A DNA stretch of 33,985 nucleotides, taken from the NCBI GenBank assembly GCA_016208415.1, contig JACQYB010000018.1, positions 1 to 33,985 on the forward strand, given 5' to 3'. Below the pieces are notes generated by a model that searched no databases, was not told the origin of the DNA, and saw only the letters and a list, made by a program, of their open reading frames with translations. Within the stretch, counting starts at the first letter, position 1, and every line of letters starts with the position of its first letter. This DNA comes from Betaproteobacteria bacterium. GTDB lineage: Bacteria > Pseudomonadota > Gammaproteobacteria > Burkholderiales > Rhodocyclaceae. Both the position numbers and the translations under genes were made by a program. Shown here piece by piece: positions 1 to 9,139 of this stretch.

Positions 1-54
1 GGCCGCTCGAATGTAGCAAGACTTGTGCAAGTAGGCACTCGCCCGAATGCCATC

Positions 55-2034
55 TCATCGCGTCGTCGCCGGGGCGAGTTGCTCCTCGTCCCGGTAGCGG
101 CCGCTCTTGAACACGATGGAAGCGGCTTGGTAGAGGGCGATCGCCTCGCGCGCCAGGGTTGGGTCTTCGGCCGGGGCCCCGCGGTGCCCGTCGGCGTCCA
201 CCTCGAAAACACTCACCTTGCGGTGCGGCTGCAGGACGACCATCTTCCCGTCGCGCAGGTACCCCAGCGTCTGGTAGTTGGCCACGAACGCGCGGTCACC
301 GGCCGGCGGCGCGTGCAGCAGGTCGCGGCCAAAGAACTTGCTGTAGTAGGGGGCGCCGAGCAGGCCCAGCAGGGTCGGGGCGATATCGATCTGCGACATG
401 AGGCGCTTCACGCGCCGCTGCTCAATATGTTGCGGGGCGTAGAAAAAGACCGGGATGCGGTACTTGTCCACCGGGATGTCGATGGTGCCCCGCGCACTGG
501 CGCCGTGATCGGCGGTGATCACGAACAGCGTATCGTCAAACCAGCGCCGTTTGCGCGCCTCGTCGAGCAGGTGGCCGATGGCCCAGTCCGCATACCTGAC
601 CGCACCGTCGCGCCCGGAGCCCGACGGGATGTCGATACGCCCGGCCGGATAGGAATAGGGGCGGTGATTGCTGGTGGTCATGATGTGCACGAAGAAGGGC
701 CTCGCACCCTCCGCCTGTTGCTGACGGTCCAGTTCGTCCAGCACGAAGTCGAACAGGATCTCGTCGGCCACGCCCCAGATGTTTTCGAAGACGACCTTCT
801 CCCGCGGGATGTCGGTGCGGTCGACGGCACGATAGTCATTGCGGGCGAAGAAGGCGTTCATGTTGTCGAAATAGCCGTAGCCGCCGTAGGCAAAGAGCGT
901 GTCGTAGCCCATGTCCTCGAACACGCTGCCGAGCGAGAACAGCCGCTCGTTTTTCGGCCGGCGTACGATCGACTGGCCCGGTGTCGGCGGCAAGGCCAGC
1001 GCCAGGGCTTCCAGCCCGCGCACCGTGCGATTGCCGGTGGCGTAGGCGTTGCTGAACCACAGGCTCTCGCGCGCAAGCCTGTCGAGGTTGGGCGTGAGTC
1101 CCTTGCCGTTGCCGTAGGCATCGAGGAATTCCGCGCCCATGCTCTCGATGCTCACCAGGACCACGTTCAGGCGCCGTGGCGATGGTGATCCGCCGACATG
1201 CCTTTCGAAGGTCCCGTGCGGACGGTCCAGCCACTCGCCGGCGGCATCCACCGCCCGCTTCGCCTGGGCCAGCGCCTCGTCCGGCGGCAGCGTGGCGTAG
1301 AACTTCTCGAAGTTGAGTTCGTTGCGGTAGTTGGCGGCGAAGAACTCGTAGATGCCGTTGCCGGCCAGTTCGTTGGCGACGTCGCTGGCGGAGAAATCCT
1401 TCTGGTCGCTGTCGGCGAAGCCGAACGCGGCGGCCACCAGCAGCGCGTGTGCCGCCAGGGCCGCGACTCTTGCGCGCAACGGCAGGGGCGCACCGGCCGA
1501 GCGCAGCAGGCGCCGACCCATCCGCCATGTCACCAGCAGGGCGGGCAGGGCGAGCGCGGCGAAAATGCGGCCGACCGGATAGCTCTGGCGAATGTTTCCG
1601 ATCACCTCCTGGGTGTAGAGCAGGTAGTCCACCGCGATGAAGTTGAAGCGTGCGCCGAACTCCTCCCAGAACAGCCATTCCGCCACCGCGACGACCGTCA
1701 GGCCATAGACCGTGCCCGCAAAGCCCAGCAGCACCAGGATGCGATGCAGGCGCGTGGCCGCAAGCCGGTTCGGCACCAGCGCCAGCCACATCAGGAACGG
1801 CGTCACGAAATAGTCCGCCGCCACGAGGTCGAAATACAGGCCCCGGCTGAAGACCTGGGCCAGGGCACCCGGACCCGAAGGCGGTGGCGTGTCGGTTCGC
1901 AGGAGCAGCACGATGCGGGTGAGCAGCGAAACGGCTACGAGCACCGCAGCCAGGAGGAGGGCGGGGGTGAGCCGGGCGCATATCGCGAAGCCGTTGCGGT
2001 CAGGCTGGCGACGTTCGGGAGTCGCGGGTGTCAT
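55..2034 (-). CDS. LtaS/MdoB-like membrane sulfatase-fold phosphoglycerol transferase
   Basis: An inner-membrane protein of about 659 residues. The first ~200 residues hold about five hydrophobic segments, and the rest is a periplasmic sulfatase/alkaline-phosphatase-fold domain. Visible signatures are NVVLVSIESMGAEFLDAYG (metal-binding acidic residue near the domain start), the TGNRTVRGLEAL stretch containing the probable nucleophilic Thr, SNHRPYS, and FVITADHGAS near the end (metal-binding Asp-His). The layout and length match the LTA synthase/MdoB family, which moves phosphoglycerol-type groups onto envelope glycans; in a Gram-negative the acceptor is probably a periplasmic glucan or LPS sugar, which is inference. 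Two ATGs lie six bases apart; I chose the inner one because GGAG sits seven bases before it but abuts the outer one (2040). It appears monocistronic. Confidence 0.85.
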   Translation of the reverse strand: MTPATPERRQPDRNGFAICARLTPALLLAAVLVAVSLLTRIVLLLRTDTPPPSGPGALAQVFSRGLYFDLVAADYFVTPFLMWLALVPNRLAATRLHRILVLLGFAGTVYGLTVVAVAEWLFWEEFGARFNFIAVDYLLYTQEVIGNIRQSYPVGRIFAALALPALLVTWRMGRRLLRSAGAPLPLRARVAALAAHALLVAAAFGFADSDQKDFSASDVANELAGNGIYEFFAANYRNELNFEKFYATLPPDEALAQAKRAVDAAGEWLDRPHGTFERHVGGSPSPRRLNVVLVSIESMGAEFLDAYGNGKGLTPNLDRLARESLWFSNAYATGNRTVRGLEALALALPPTPGQSIVRRPKNERLFSLGSVFEDMGYDTLFAYGGYGYFDNMNAFFARNDYRAVDRTDIPREKVVFENIWGVADEILFDFVLDELDRQQQAEGARPFFVHIMTTSNHRPYSYPAGRIDIPSGSGRDGAVRYADWAIGHLLDEARKRRWFDDTLFVITADHGASARGTIDIPVDKYRIPVFFYAPQHIEQRRVKRLMSQIDIAPTLLGLLGAPYYSKFFGRDLLHAPPAGDRAFVANYQTLGYLRDGKMVVLQPHRKVSVFEVDADGHRGAPAEDPTLAREAIALYQAASIVFKSGRYRDEEQLAPATTR

Positions 2035-2506
2035 GGCCATTCTCCGGGGCAGGATGCCAGCCGGCGCGACAAGGCAATCGGCCTTCGCTCTTCGCGGCAG
2101 ACCGGATGGTAATGGATGGCGAAGCAGGAAGCAGGCGCGCGCCGGTGGCTACGAAGGCGGATCAAGAGGCAGGGGCACGCGGCCAGGGCCCGGACACAAA
2201 CCCACGCCGTAGATGGAAAGGATCAGCTCCCGCTCCGACGGGCGCTGGGCGAGCGCCCCCGGGGCGACGTGCTGCGTGTCTGCAACATGGTGCGGCCGGT
2301 ACGCTGGGCGAACTGGTGGCGACCAGCTTGCCGCGGTAGAGGTGATTCCAGATCTCAAGGTGAGGAGCGGAATTCGCATCCGTGGGCCTTGCCTGCACTC
2401 TCACCCCGCCCCCCTCCGCCACTTCGCAGCGTAAGGCTCACCACGTCGCAGCGTAGGGGGGCCGCCGCCATGACCCGGTGGAACGGACTTCCGGGCCGCG
2501 CCCGGC
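2035..2506. other. Intergenic stretch without a convincing gene
   Basis: This ~470 bp gap lies upstream of the LtaS-like gene and downstream of the peptidoglycan-binding gene, both on the minus strand. The open frames across it have no recognisable domain and are arginine- and proline-rich, as random high-GC frames tend to be. The nonamer CGCAGCGTA occurs twice about 22 bp apart near 2426-2457. No terminator or promoter stood out. Confidence 0.5.
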
Positions 2507-3655
2507 CTACGTGGACTGCGGCGCGGGCTTGGTGGCCTTCCTGGTTCTGGATGTCTTCGCGGGCACGGCCGTCAGGGGAAGCTCGGCAGCCTGGACCGGT
2601 TCGGCGGCTGACGCGGGTTGCACGAGTTCCGCCGGCTTGCGGACCTTGTCGCGCGGCGTGGCCCTCAGGTTGCGGGGCTTCGCCGTCCCGCGCGCGCGCC
2701 GCGGGGCCGGCGCTTGCTCCTCCGGCGGTGCCGCGGCGGGATATTCGCCCAGCCCCCAGTTCGCCACGCGGAATGCCTCGCCATGCACACTGCCTTCGCC
2801 CGTGGCCAGGGTCAGCTTGCGGGTGCGTACATCGTTGCGCCAGGCGGGCAGGGCCGTGTCGGCCACGGCGCGGCCGATGGCCGCCCGCCGTGCCGGCTCG
2901 GGAGCGGCCAGCCAGCCCTGGCCCAGCTTCGCCACCACGGCCCGGTGGGCAGCGGGCTTGACGCTGCCGTTCTGCACGTGGATGTCGAAGGCCAGGGCGA
3001 TGCCCAGTTCGGTGGCGAGGCCGTACTTCTGCGCGGTGGCCAGGCAGGGGGTGTAGTAGGCGTCGAACACGCGCTGGTTCTGGATGCGCTGGACCAGCGG
3101 GCTCTCGCCCAGGCGCTGGAAGCCGCTGCGCCAAGGCTCGGTTACCACGTAGCGCTGCGGCGGCACGCTGATGGAATTGGCCCAGCGCTGCAGTTCGGCG
3201 GCGTTGTTGCGCGCCATCAGGTCCACCAGTTGGGCCGTGACGGGGCCGAAGGCGTCGCGCACCGTTTGCGGCGACTCGGCCCAGGCCTGGAGGATGATTT
3301 TCTGCACCTCGCCATGCTTCAGCGTGAAGCCGATGATGCCCCAGGTGAGCCAGGCGCCGTCGAAATTGCCGGCGACGATGGAATAGCCGTGGCCCTCGAA
3401 GGCAGCGGTGAGGCCGAGCGCGCGCTCGCTCACCTCGGGGATGGGGCTGGAGGTGGCGCCGCTCCAGGTGGCGGCATCCACGGCTCCGGTGCGCGCCAGG
3501 CCGCGGTCGGCCTGGAAGCCCAGGACGGCGCGCTCGGTGCCGCCGCCGAAGGCGCCGTCCACGCGCCCGGTGTAGTAGCCCTGGGTGGCCAGCCCGAGTT
3601 GCAGCCGCGCCGGCAGGGCGCCGCGGCAGCCGCGGGCGAAATAGATGCGATCCAT
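2507..3655 (-). CDS. Peptidoglycan-binding domain protein, possible murein hydrolase
   Basis: A 382-residue protein. Residues ~10-70 look like a PG_binding_1 domain (LQLGLATQGYYTGRVDG, then AVLGFQADRGL). The next ~200 residues contain AAFEGHGYSIVAGNFDGAW and LTWGIIGFTLKHGEV, a pattern like phage- or chitosanase-type glycan hydrolases in which the Glu of FEG could be catalytic; that is inference. The last ~80 residues are a low-complexity tail rich in Ala, Pro, Lys and Arg. The frame stays open far upstream, but I chose the ATG at MDRIYF because the domain starts just after it and the upstream translation looks like antisense of the neighbouring gene. No clear signal peptide is visible, so export is uncertain. 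Confidence 0.65.
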   Translation of the reverse strand: MDRIYFARGCRGALPARLQLGLATQGYYTGRVDGAFGGGTERAVLGFQADRGLARTGAVDAATWSGATSSPIPEVSERALGLTAAFEGHGYSIVAGNFDGAWLTWGIIGFTLKHGEVQKIILQAWAESPQTVRDAFGPVTAQLVDLMARNNAAELQRWANSISVPPQRYVVTEPWRSGFQRLGESPLVQRIQNQRVFDAYYTPCLATAQKYGLATELGIALAFDIHVQNGSVKPAAHRAVVAKLGQGWLAAPEPARRAAIGRAVADTALPAWRNDVRTRKLTLATGEGSVHGEAFRVANWGLGEYPAAAPPEEQAPAPRRARGTAKPRNLRATPRDKVRKPAELVQPASAAEPVQAAELPLTAVPAKTSRTRKATKPAPQST

Positions 3656-3868
3656 GGTCTGCTCCCGGTTTGTGGTGGGTTGGCCGGCGGCGCGCCGCGT
3701 CAGTCCGGCAGCGCCGCCGTCAGGGCCGCGCGGTGCGGCGCACGTGTCCAGCATAGACCAGGACGGCGCCGCCTGCGAGCGCGGCGTCGCCCGCTGCGGC
3801 AGGCGACGGCCGGGATGCTCCTGCGGCTCGCGGGGCACGCCCACCCGCGGGCGGGTAAACTCCGTGCC

Positions 3869-4708
3869 ATGAATGCCCCCGACGACACCGACTACGAGCG
3901 CCGCTTCGGCGGCATCCGCCGCCTCTACGGTGTCGCGGCCGCTGAGCGGCTGCGCCGCGCCCACGTCTGCGTCGTCGGCATCGGCGGCGTGGGCTCGTGG
4001 GCGGCGGAGGCGCTGGCGCGCAGCGGGGTGGGCGCGCTCACGCTGGTCGATCTCGACCACGTGGCCGAGTCCAACATCAACCGTCAGGTGCACGCCCTCG
4101 ACGGGGAACTGGGCAAGGCCAAGGTGGCGGCCATGGCGGGTCGCATCCACGCCATCCATCCCGGCTGCGTGGTGACGCAGATCGAGGAGTTCGTCGCCCC
4201 GGAAAACCAGGCCGACATCCTCGGCCAGGGCTTCGATGCGGTGGTGGATTGCATCGATTCCGCCCGCGCCAAGATTGCCCTCATCGGCTACTGCCGCGGG
4301 CGGGGCATGGCGCTGGTGACCGTGGGCGGCGCCGGCGGGCGCACCGACCCCACCCGCATCCGTGTGGCCGACCTGGCGCGCAGCACCCACGATCCGCTGC
4401 TGGCGCGGGTGCGCGCCGCCCTGCGCCGGGAGCACGGCTTTCCCCACCACGCCCGCGAGCCCTTCGGCGTGCCCTGCGTGTATTCCGAGGAGGCGGCGAG
4501 GCGGCCGTCGGGCGAGGAGGCGGTCTGTGCGCCCGGGACGGGGTCTGACGGTGCGGCGGGGCGCCTGGCGCCGGTGGCCCCGGAAGGCGCCTTTGCCCTG
4601 AGTTGCGCGGGCTACGGCTCGTCGGTGTGCGTCACGGCCGCCTTCGGGCTTGCGGCCGCGGCGCAAAGCATGGAACTGGTGCTGGCGGGGGCGGGCGGCG
4701 CATCCTGA
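3869..4708 (+). CDS. tcdA: tRNA threonylcarbamoyladenosine dehydratase TcdA (CsdL)
   Basis: A 279-residue E1-like ThiF/MoeB-fold enzyme. TcdA uses ATP to cyclise t6A at position 37 of ANN-decoding tRNAs to ct6A. Visible features are the N-terminal YERRFGGIRRLYG, the nucleotide-binding loop VVGIGGVGSWAAEALARSG, the LVDLDHVAESNINRQ stretch characteristic of E1-like adenylating enzymes, and the DCIDSARAKIAL segment. The C-terminal GAFALSCAGYGSSVCVTAAFG also fits TcdA. The length is typical. The ATG was chosen because the family N-terminus begins immediately after it; the frame is open further upstream without homology. An inverted repeat CGTCGCC/GGCGACG at 3785-3808 lies in the upstream gap. The gene converges on the porin gene and is cytoplasmic. 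Confidence 0.9.
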   Translation: MNAPDDTDYERRFGGIRRLYGVAAAERLRRAHVCVVGIGGVGSWAAEALARSGVGALTLVDLDHVAESNINRQVHALDGELGKAKVAAMAGRIHAIHPGCVVTQIEEFVAPENQADILGQGFDAVVDCIDSARAKIALIGYCRGRGMALVTVGGAGGRTDPTRIRVADLARSTHDPLLARVRAALRREHGFPHHAREPFGVPCVYSEEAARRPSGEEAVCAPGTGSDGAAGRLAPVAPEGAFALSCAGYGSSVCVTAAFGLAAAAQSMELVLAGAGGAS

Positions 4709-4757
4709 GCGGCCCTCCGGACCCTTTTCCCGGCCTGAAGCGGCGGTTGCCTTTTGC

Positions 4758-5963
4758 CTATATCGCAACCTGCAGCCTTACGCCGCCGTACCAGGCGCGG
4801 TCCTGCGCCGATTCGGCGCCGTGGCCGATGAGGTATTGCACGAAAGGCTGCAGATGCAGCCCGCGGGCAACGCGGAAGCGATAGCCGAGTTCCAGCGATT
4901 TCTCGTAAACCAGGGGATTGCCGCTCGCTGCCCGGTACTTGGCGCCATTGCGCTCGACGGCCAGGGCCAGTCCGAGCTGGTCCGCCTGCCCGTCCTCGTC
5001 CGGCGCCTGCAACAGGCCGCTCCACACCACGCCGGCGCCGAGGGCACGGTCGAAGGGGTTGGTGTTGCCGTCGCTGCGGCCAAGTCGCAGGAAGCCGGCC
5101 AGCGAGCGCTCGTCCCGGCGCCAAAGCTCGCTTTCGGCGAGGACGTAGGCGCCCCAGGTCACGCGCATGGACGGGTCGCCGGCGGCGTCGGTGTCGACCA
5201 GGTCGGCGAAGCGGTTGGTGTAGCGCCACGCCCCGACGGCGTACTTGAACAGCCCCAACGCGCCCGCGGGGCGGGCCATGCCCGCCTCGGTCACCCACAA
5301 CACGCCGTCGCCGCGGTTGAACTGGATGTGGGTGCCCCGGGGGTTGCCCGGGTCGCCGGGGACGCCGTCCAGGCCGATCACCTGCAGGTAGGCGTGTTCG
5401 GATGGCCGCAGCTTCAGCCGCAGTCCCACCGACGTGGTGGGAAAGGAAGATGGGCCGTTCTTGCCGGTGCCCGCGATCTCCGCCGCCATGCCGAAGGTCG
5501 GGTGGATGAACATTGCCGAGGTTTCGGTGACGTAGAACTCGGCGTTGAGATCCAGCAGCCCCGCGCGTGTCGACCAGCGCCCCGTGCCATCGGCCCATTG
5601 CACCCAGGCCTGGAAGACCTTGGTGGTGTTGGCGCCGTAAGGGGTCTCGATGTTGTCCAGGCCGTGCGGCAGGCGGTCATGGTGCAGCGCCGGCTTGCCG
5701 CCGTGGTTGCTGATGACCTGCACGTAAGCGGAGGTTCCCGGCCAGCCGAGCGCCTTGTCGCCGTCCACGCTCAGGGTGAGTTCCAGGTGATCGAGGCCCT
5801 GGAGACGGCGGGCGCCGTCGAGCCGGGAGATCAGGTCGGCCTTGTAGCCGAGGCCCCATTCAAGGCCATCCGCTCCGGCCTGGACAGCCCCCGGGGCCAT
5901 CGCCAGGCCGGCGACCACGATGAGGGCTCCGGCATGACGGCGCGCGGGCAAGTATTTCAGCAT
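4758..5963 (-). CDS. OprB-like outer-membrane carbohydrate porin
   Basis: A 401-residue outer-membrane beta-barrel with a Sec signal peptide (ALIVVAGLAMAPGAVQA). The mature chain alternates short amphipathic strands with turns, including GLDHLELTLSVDGDKALGW, FQAWVQWADGTGRWSTRAG and LNAEFYVTETSAMFIHPTFG, a pattern typical of OprB-family porins. It ends WYGGVRLQVAI, with a terminal hydrophobic residue after alternating ones, as BAM substrates do. OprB proteins pass sugars and related solutes; the substrate here is unknown. I used the ATG before LKYLPARR because the signal peptide follows at once; the frame could extend to a TTG at 5990. Nothing adjacent suggests an operon. Confidence 0.75.
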   Translation of the reverse strand: MLKYLPARRHAGALIVVAGLAMAPGAVQAGADGLEWGLGYKADLISRLDGARRLQGLDHLELTLSVDGDKALGWPGTSAYVQVISNHGGKPALHHDRLPHGLDNIETPYGANTTKVFQAWVQWADGTGRWSTRAGLLDLNAEFYVTETSAMFIHPTFGMAAEIAGTGKNGPSSFPTTSVGLRLKLRPSEHAYLQVIGLDGVPGDPGNPRGTHIQFNRGDGVLWVTEAGMARPAGALGLFKYAVGAWRYTNRFADLVDTDAAGDPSMRVTWGAYVLAESELWRRDERSLAGFLRLGRSDGNTNPFDRALGAGVVWSGLLQAPDEDGQADQLGLALAVERNGAKYRAASGNPLVYEKSLELGYRFRVARGLHLQPFVQYLIGHGAESAQDRAWYGGVRLQVAI

Positions 5964-6225
5964 GGGGGCAGTTCCATTCGATGCCCGCAAGCTTACGACA
6001 AATCCAGGCTCGTGCTTGGGGCAAGAAGTCCAGGCTAGACGGAACCTGACCTTGCGCGGGTTGAGGTCGATCTGGACGTCCAGCAGCGCGCCGGAGCGGG
6101 CAAGCTACTCCAGAAAGTTGCCCCGATCAGACCAAAGTCCCGATGTGTCGCGCCATGCGTCCGTGGCGGAACGGGCACGGAGGTGGAGAATCTGCGCAAG
6201 GAATTTCTCACTGAGGAAGATCGTC

Positions 6226-6948
6226 ATGACGTCTTGGAGCAAGCGCACATTCCGTCCATTGGCCATCGGCCTGTTTACCGGGCTGCTCGGCCTGACCGCC
6301 AGCTCTTCGGTTACCGCAGCCGAGACCGAATCGGCCATCGCCCGCGGCGGACGGCTCTACGACAAGCACTTCAAGGAAAACAACACCGCCAAACCGGACA
6401 CGGATCACGCCAGCTATCCGCACAAGGGCGGCAAGTATGGCAAGGACGCTTCCTGGCGCTGCAAGGAATGCCACGGCTGGGACTACAAGGGCAAGGACGG
6501 CGCCTATGCCAGCGGCGGCCACGCCACCGGCATCAAGGGTATCAATGGCGCCGCCGGCAAGGATCCTGCCGCCATCGTCGCCATCCTGAAGGACGCGCAG
6601 CACGGTTACACCGACAAGCAGCTTTCGGCGCAGGACATGAACGACCTGGCGCTGTTCGTCAGCAAGGGCCAGATCGACACCGCCAAGTATGTCGCCGACA
6701 AGAAGGCCAAGGGTAACGCCGCCAAGGGCGAGGTGTATTTCAATACGCTGTGCGCCGGCTGCCACGGCAAGGACGGCAAGAAGGTCAAGGATGCCCCGCC
6801 GATCGGGTCTGTCGCCGACAACGCCGTCGAAATGCTGCACAAGGTCATGAACGGCCAACCCGGCGAAGGCATGCCCGCCCTGCGCGCGCTCGACCCGCAG
6901 ATCGCCGTCGACATCGTCAGCTACCTGCCGCAACTGCCCAAGCAGTAA
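6226..6948 (+). CDS. Periplasmic diheme cytochrome c (WRCKECHGWDY family)
   Basis: A 240-residue protein with a Sec signal peptide ending about SSSVTAA. It has two c-type heme motifs, CKECH in a WRCKECHGWDYKGKDGAY context and CAGCH about 100 residues later. A conserved GGRLYDKH lies near the mature N-terminus, and a distal KVMNGQPGEGMPALRAL supplies possible axial Met ligands. The ATG is preceded by AGGAAGA six bases upstream. It is the first gene of a cytochrome operon with the NapC-type gene (7019) and the duplicated tetraheme gene (7590). The whole mature protein matches each half of that third gene. The probable role is periplasmic electron transfer downstream of the quinol dehydrogenase; the terminal acceptor is not evident. 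Confidence 0.85.
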   Translation: MTSWSKRTFRPLAIGLFTGLLGLTASSSVTAAETESAIARGGRLYDKHFKENNTAKPDTDHASYPHKGGKYGKDASWRCKECHGWDYKGKDGAYASGGHATGIKGINGAAGKDPAAIVAILKDAQHGYTDKQLSAQDMNDLALFVSKGQIDTAKYVADKKAKGNAAKGEVYFNTLCAGCHGKDGKKVKDAPPIGSVADNAVEMLHKVMNGQPGEGMPALRALDPQIAVDIVSYLPQLPKQ

Positions 6949-7018
6949 GCGGGCGCCGCTTCGGCGGCTGACCGTGGGCGCCCAGGCGCGCCCACGGTTC
7001 TTGCTTCCTGGACTGCGC

Positions 7019-7588
7019 ATGACCCCCATGCTGAAAAAACTCCTCGCCTGGCTGCGCCGTCCGGCGCACGCCGGCTACACGCTGCTCGCCGGCGGCGTGG
7101 CCGGCATCATCTTCTGGGGTGGTTTCAATACCGCCATGGAATACACCAACACGCTGGAATTCTGCGTTTCCTGCCACGAGATGGAGCAGCTCGTCTACCA
7201 GGAATACCAGCAGAGCGTGCATTACAAGAACCCGTCCGGCGTGCGGGCGATCTGCTCGGACTGTCATGTGCCGAAGGACTGGACGCACAAACTGATCCGC
7301 AAGATCAAGGCCTCGAACGAGATCTATCACAAGCTGGTCGGCACGGTAAGCACGCCCGAGAAGTTCGAGGCGCGCCGTCTCGAGATGGCCGAGCGCGTCT
7401 GGAAGGAAATGACCGAGAACAACTCGCGTGAATGCCGCAACTGCCATGCCTACGGCACCATGCATTTCGCGAAGCAGGGACAGCGCGCGGGCGAAAAGAT
7501 GGAGGAGGCCATGAAGAAGGACACGCCCTGCATCGAATGCCACAAGGGCATCGCGCACAAGAAGCCCTTCGTGGAACGGGACGACTGA
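7019..7588 (+). CDS. NapC/NirT-family tetraheme quinol dehydrogenase
   Basis: A 189-residue membrane-anchored cytochrome c. One N-terminal transmembrane helix (residues ~19-35) is followed by four heme motifs, CVSCH, CSDCH, CRNCH and CIECH, in the spacing of NapC/NirT/CymA proteins. These oxidise quinol at the membrane and pass electrons to periplasmic cytochromes. The motif EFCVSCHEM with its nearby Met is typical of the first heme of the family. The start could be this ATG or the one three codons later; neither has a strong ribosome site. It sits between two soluble multiheme cytochrome genes, 70 bp after the first and one base before the next, so it is probably their electron source. Confidence 0.9.
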   Translation: MTPMLKKLLAWLRRPAHAGYTLLAGGVAGIIFWGGFNTAMEYTNTLEFCVSCHEMEQLVYQEYQQSVHYKNPSGVRAICSDCHVPKDWTHKLIRKIKASNEIYHKLVGTVSTPEKFEARRLEMAERVWKEMTENNSRECRNCHAYGTMHFAKQGQRAGEKMEEAMKKDTPCIECHKGIAHKKPFVERDD

Positions 7589-7589
7589 C

Positions 7590-8915
7590 ATGAAACGCTT
7601 CGTGCTGGCCGTCCTGACGGCATCGCTGGGAGGCATGGTGCCGCTGCTGGCGAGCGCTGACGACGCGGCCTCGATCGTGCGCGGCGGTCGGCTGTACGAT
7701 CACTGGAGCCGCGAACTCAAGGAACGACCGCCCGCAGGACTGCACCCGATCTTCACCGCCCGGCGCAACGACATGCTCGCCGCCGATAGCTGGCGCTGCA
7801 AGGAATGCCACGGCTGGGACTATCGGGGCAACCACGGTATCGCCGGCATTCGCGGCCGCCAGGACGACACTCCCGCCGCCATCGTCGCCGTGCTCAAGGA
7901 TGCCACGCACCGTTACGGCGAACTCATGGGCGAACAGGACCTGCATGACCTGGCCAACTTCGTCAGCCACGGCCAGGTCGACATGCAGAGCGTGATCGCG
8001 GCGGCGCGGCGTTCCCCGGCGCCGGCTGCCGCGCATGAGAAGTATTTCGTCACGATCTGCGGCGGCTGCCATGGCCCGGACGGCCGCAAGCTGCGCGAGA
8101 TCGCGCCGCTGGGCGAGACGGCGCGGCAACGGCCCCACGAGGTGCTGCACGTCATTTTCAACGGCCATCCCGACCGCAACATGCCGGCCCTGCGCGCCTT
8201 GGGCGCGGAGTTCTCGGCGCGCAGGCTGACCTGTCTGCAAACGCTGCCGGGCGAGAACCTGTCCGCCTCGATCGTGCACGGCGGCCGGCTGTACGACGAC
8301 TGGCAAGCCGAGGCCGGCGCGCGGCGTCAGTCGCTGCCGCATCCGGCCTACCCTGCAAGCGCGCACTTCGCCGGCGATGTGGCGCTGACCTGGCGCTGCA
8401 AGGAATGCCACGGCTGGGACTACCGGGGCAAGGACGGCGCCTACGGCGGCGGCAGACACGCCACCGGCACCAAGGGCATCCGCGGCGTGGCCGGCGCCGC
8501 GCCGGCGCGGATCGCGGCCATCCTGCGCGATGCGACGCACCGCTTCGACGCCGTGCTGAAGGAACGCGACCTCCATGACCTGGCGAACTTCGTCAGCCTC
8601 GGGCAGGTGGACATGGATGCCGCCATCGACCGCGCGAGCGGCCGCGCCCGCGGCGACGCCGGCCGGGGCGCGCCGTACTTCGGCACCATCTGCGCCGCCT
8701 GCCATGGCAGCCAAGGCCAGCGCATCATCACCACGCAGCCGCTCGGCCGCGTCGCCCGGGCGAACCCGTGGGAAAGCCTGCACAAGATGATGAACGGCCA
8801 TCCCGACGAGAAGATGCCGGCCCTGCGCGAACTCGACCTGCAATTACTGATCGACGTCCTGACCCATCTGCAGGGATTGCCGGAAAGCCGCAGCCTCGAC
8901 GCCGACAGGCGATAG
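7590..8915 (+). CDS. Tetraheme cytochrome c made of two tandem diheme modules
   Basis: A 441-residue periplasmic protein with a Sec signal peptide (~residues 1-23). Two homologous halves follow. Residues ~27-225 carry CKECH and CGGCH, and residues ~226-430 carry CKECH and CAACH. Each half begins with SIV(R/H)GGRLYD(H/D)W, contains WRCKECHGWDYRG, then (D)LHDLANFVS, and ends near a MPALR motif. Both halves match the product of the gene at 6226. The first half lacks the DGAYxxGxHATGxKG stretch that the second half and the diheme protein keep. It follows the NapC-type gene by one base and precedes a strong terminator, so it closes the operon. The two-module protein may act as a longer electron wire or as a terminal enzyme; its function is unknown. 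Confidence 0.85.
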   Translation: MKRFVLAVLTASLGGMVPLLASADDAASIVRGGRLYDHWSRELKERPPAGLHPIFTARRNDMLAADSWRCKECHGWDYRGNHGIAGIRGRQDDTPAAIVAVLKDATHRYGELMGEQDLHDLANFVSHGQVDMQSVIAAARRSPAPAAAHEKYFVTICGGCHGPDGRKLREIAPLGETARQRPHEVLHVIFNGHPDRNMPALRALGAEFSARRLTCLQTLPGENLSASIVHGGRLYDDWQAEAGARRQSLPHPAYPASAHFAGDVALTWRCKECHGWDYRGKDGAYGGGRHATGTKGIRGVAGAAPARIAAILRDATHRFDAVLKERDLHDLANFVSLGQVDMDAAIDRASGRARGDAGRGAPYFGTICAACHGSQGQRIITTQPLGRVARANPWESLHKMMNGHPDEKMPALRELDLQLLIDVLTHLQGLPESRSLDADRR

Positions 8916-8936
8916 GCGGCGCCGGTGAGACGGCAA

Positions 8937-8964
8937 AGAAATCCCCGCCGCGGCGGGGATTTTT
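8937..8964 (+). terminator. Rho-independent terminator of the cytochrome operon
   Basis: ATCCCCGCCG and CGGCGGGGAT form a perfect 10-bp inverted repeat at 8941-8960 with essentially no loop bases beyond the fold. It is preceded by AAA and followed by TTTT. It lies 22 bases after the stop of the tetraheme gene. Confidence 0.85.
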
Positions 8965-8983
8965 CATGGCTCTCGGCGCTGGT

Positions 8984-9139
8984 TCAGCGGCCTTCTTGGC
9001 AGCCGGTGATCATCGGCTTGAGATGCGAGCTCAGGGTTGCACCGGCGGTGATTAGGTGGATGTGGGTGATGAGGAACAGCGCCATCAGGATGACGCCGAC
9101 CACATGGCCAGTGGCGACGAGCGTCAGATCGGGATTGCC
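8984..9139 (-). pseudogene. C-terminal remnant of a cytochrome b561-type subunit
   Basis: The minus strand translates to about 50 residues ending in a stop. It contains HVVGVILMALFLITHIHL and, further on, HLKPMITG. This resembles the last helix and tail of the intact cytochrome b561-like gene at 15653 (LFMIAHIYLG, then MFGTMITG). No start codon, no N-terminal helices and no ribosome site remain, so it is a truncated relic. It may derive from a lost dehydrogenase or reductase operon. Confidence 0.6.

Noticed and set aside
2618-3868. N-terminal extension of TcdA
   Set aside because: The frame is open upstream but reads as antisense of the peptidoglycan-binding gene; the family N-terminus begins at 3869.
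6098-6123. GGGCAA/TTGCCC inverted repeat upstream of the diheme cytochrome
   Set aside because: The stem is only six bases with a 14-base loop; nothing distinguishes it from chance.
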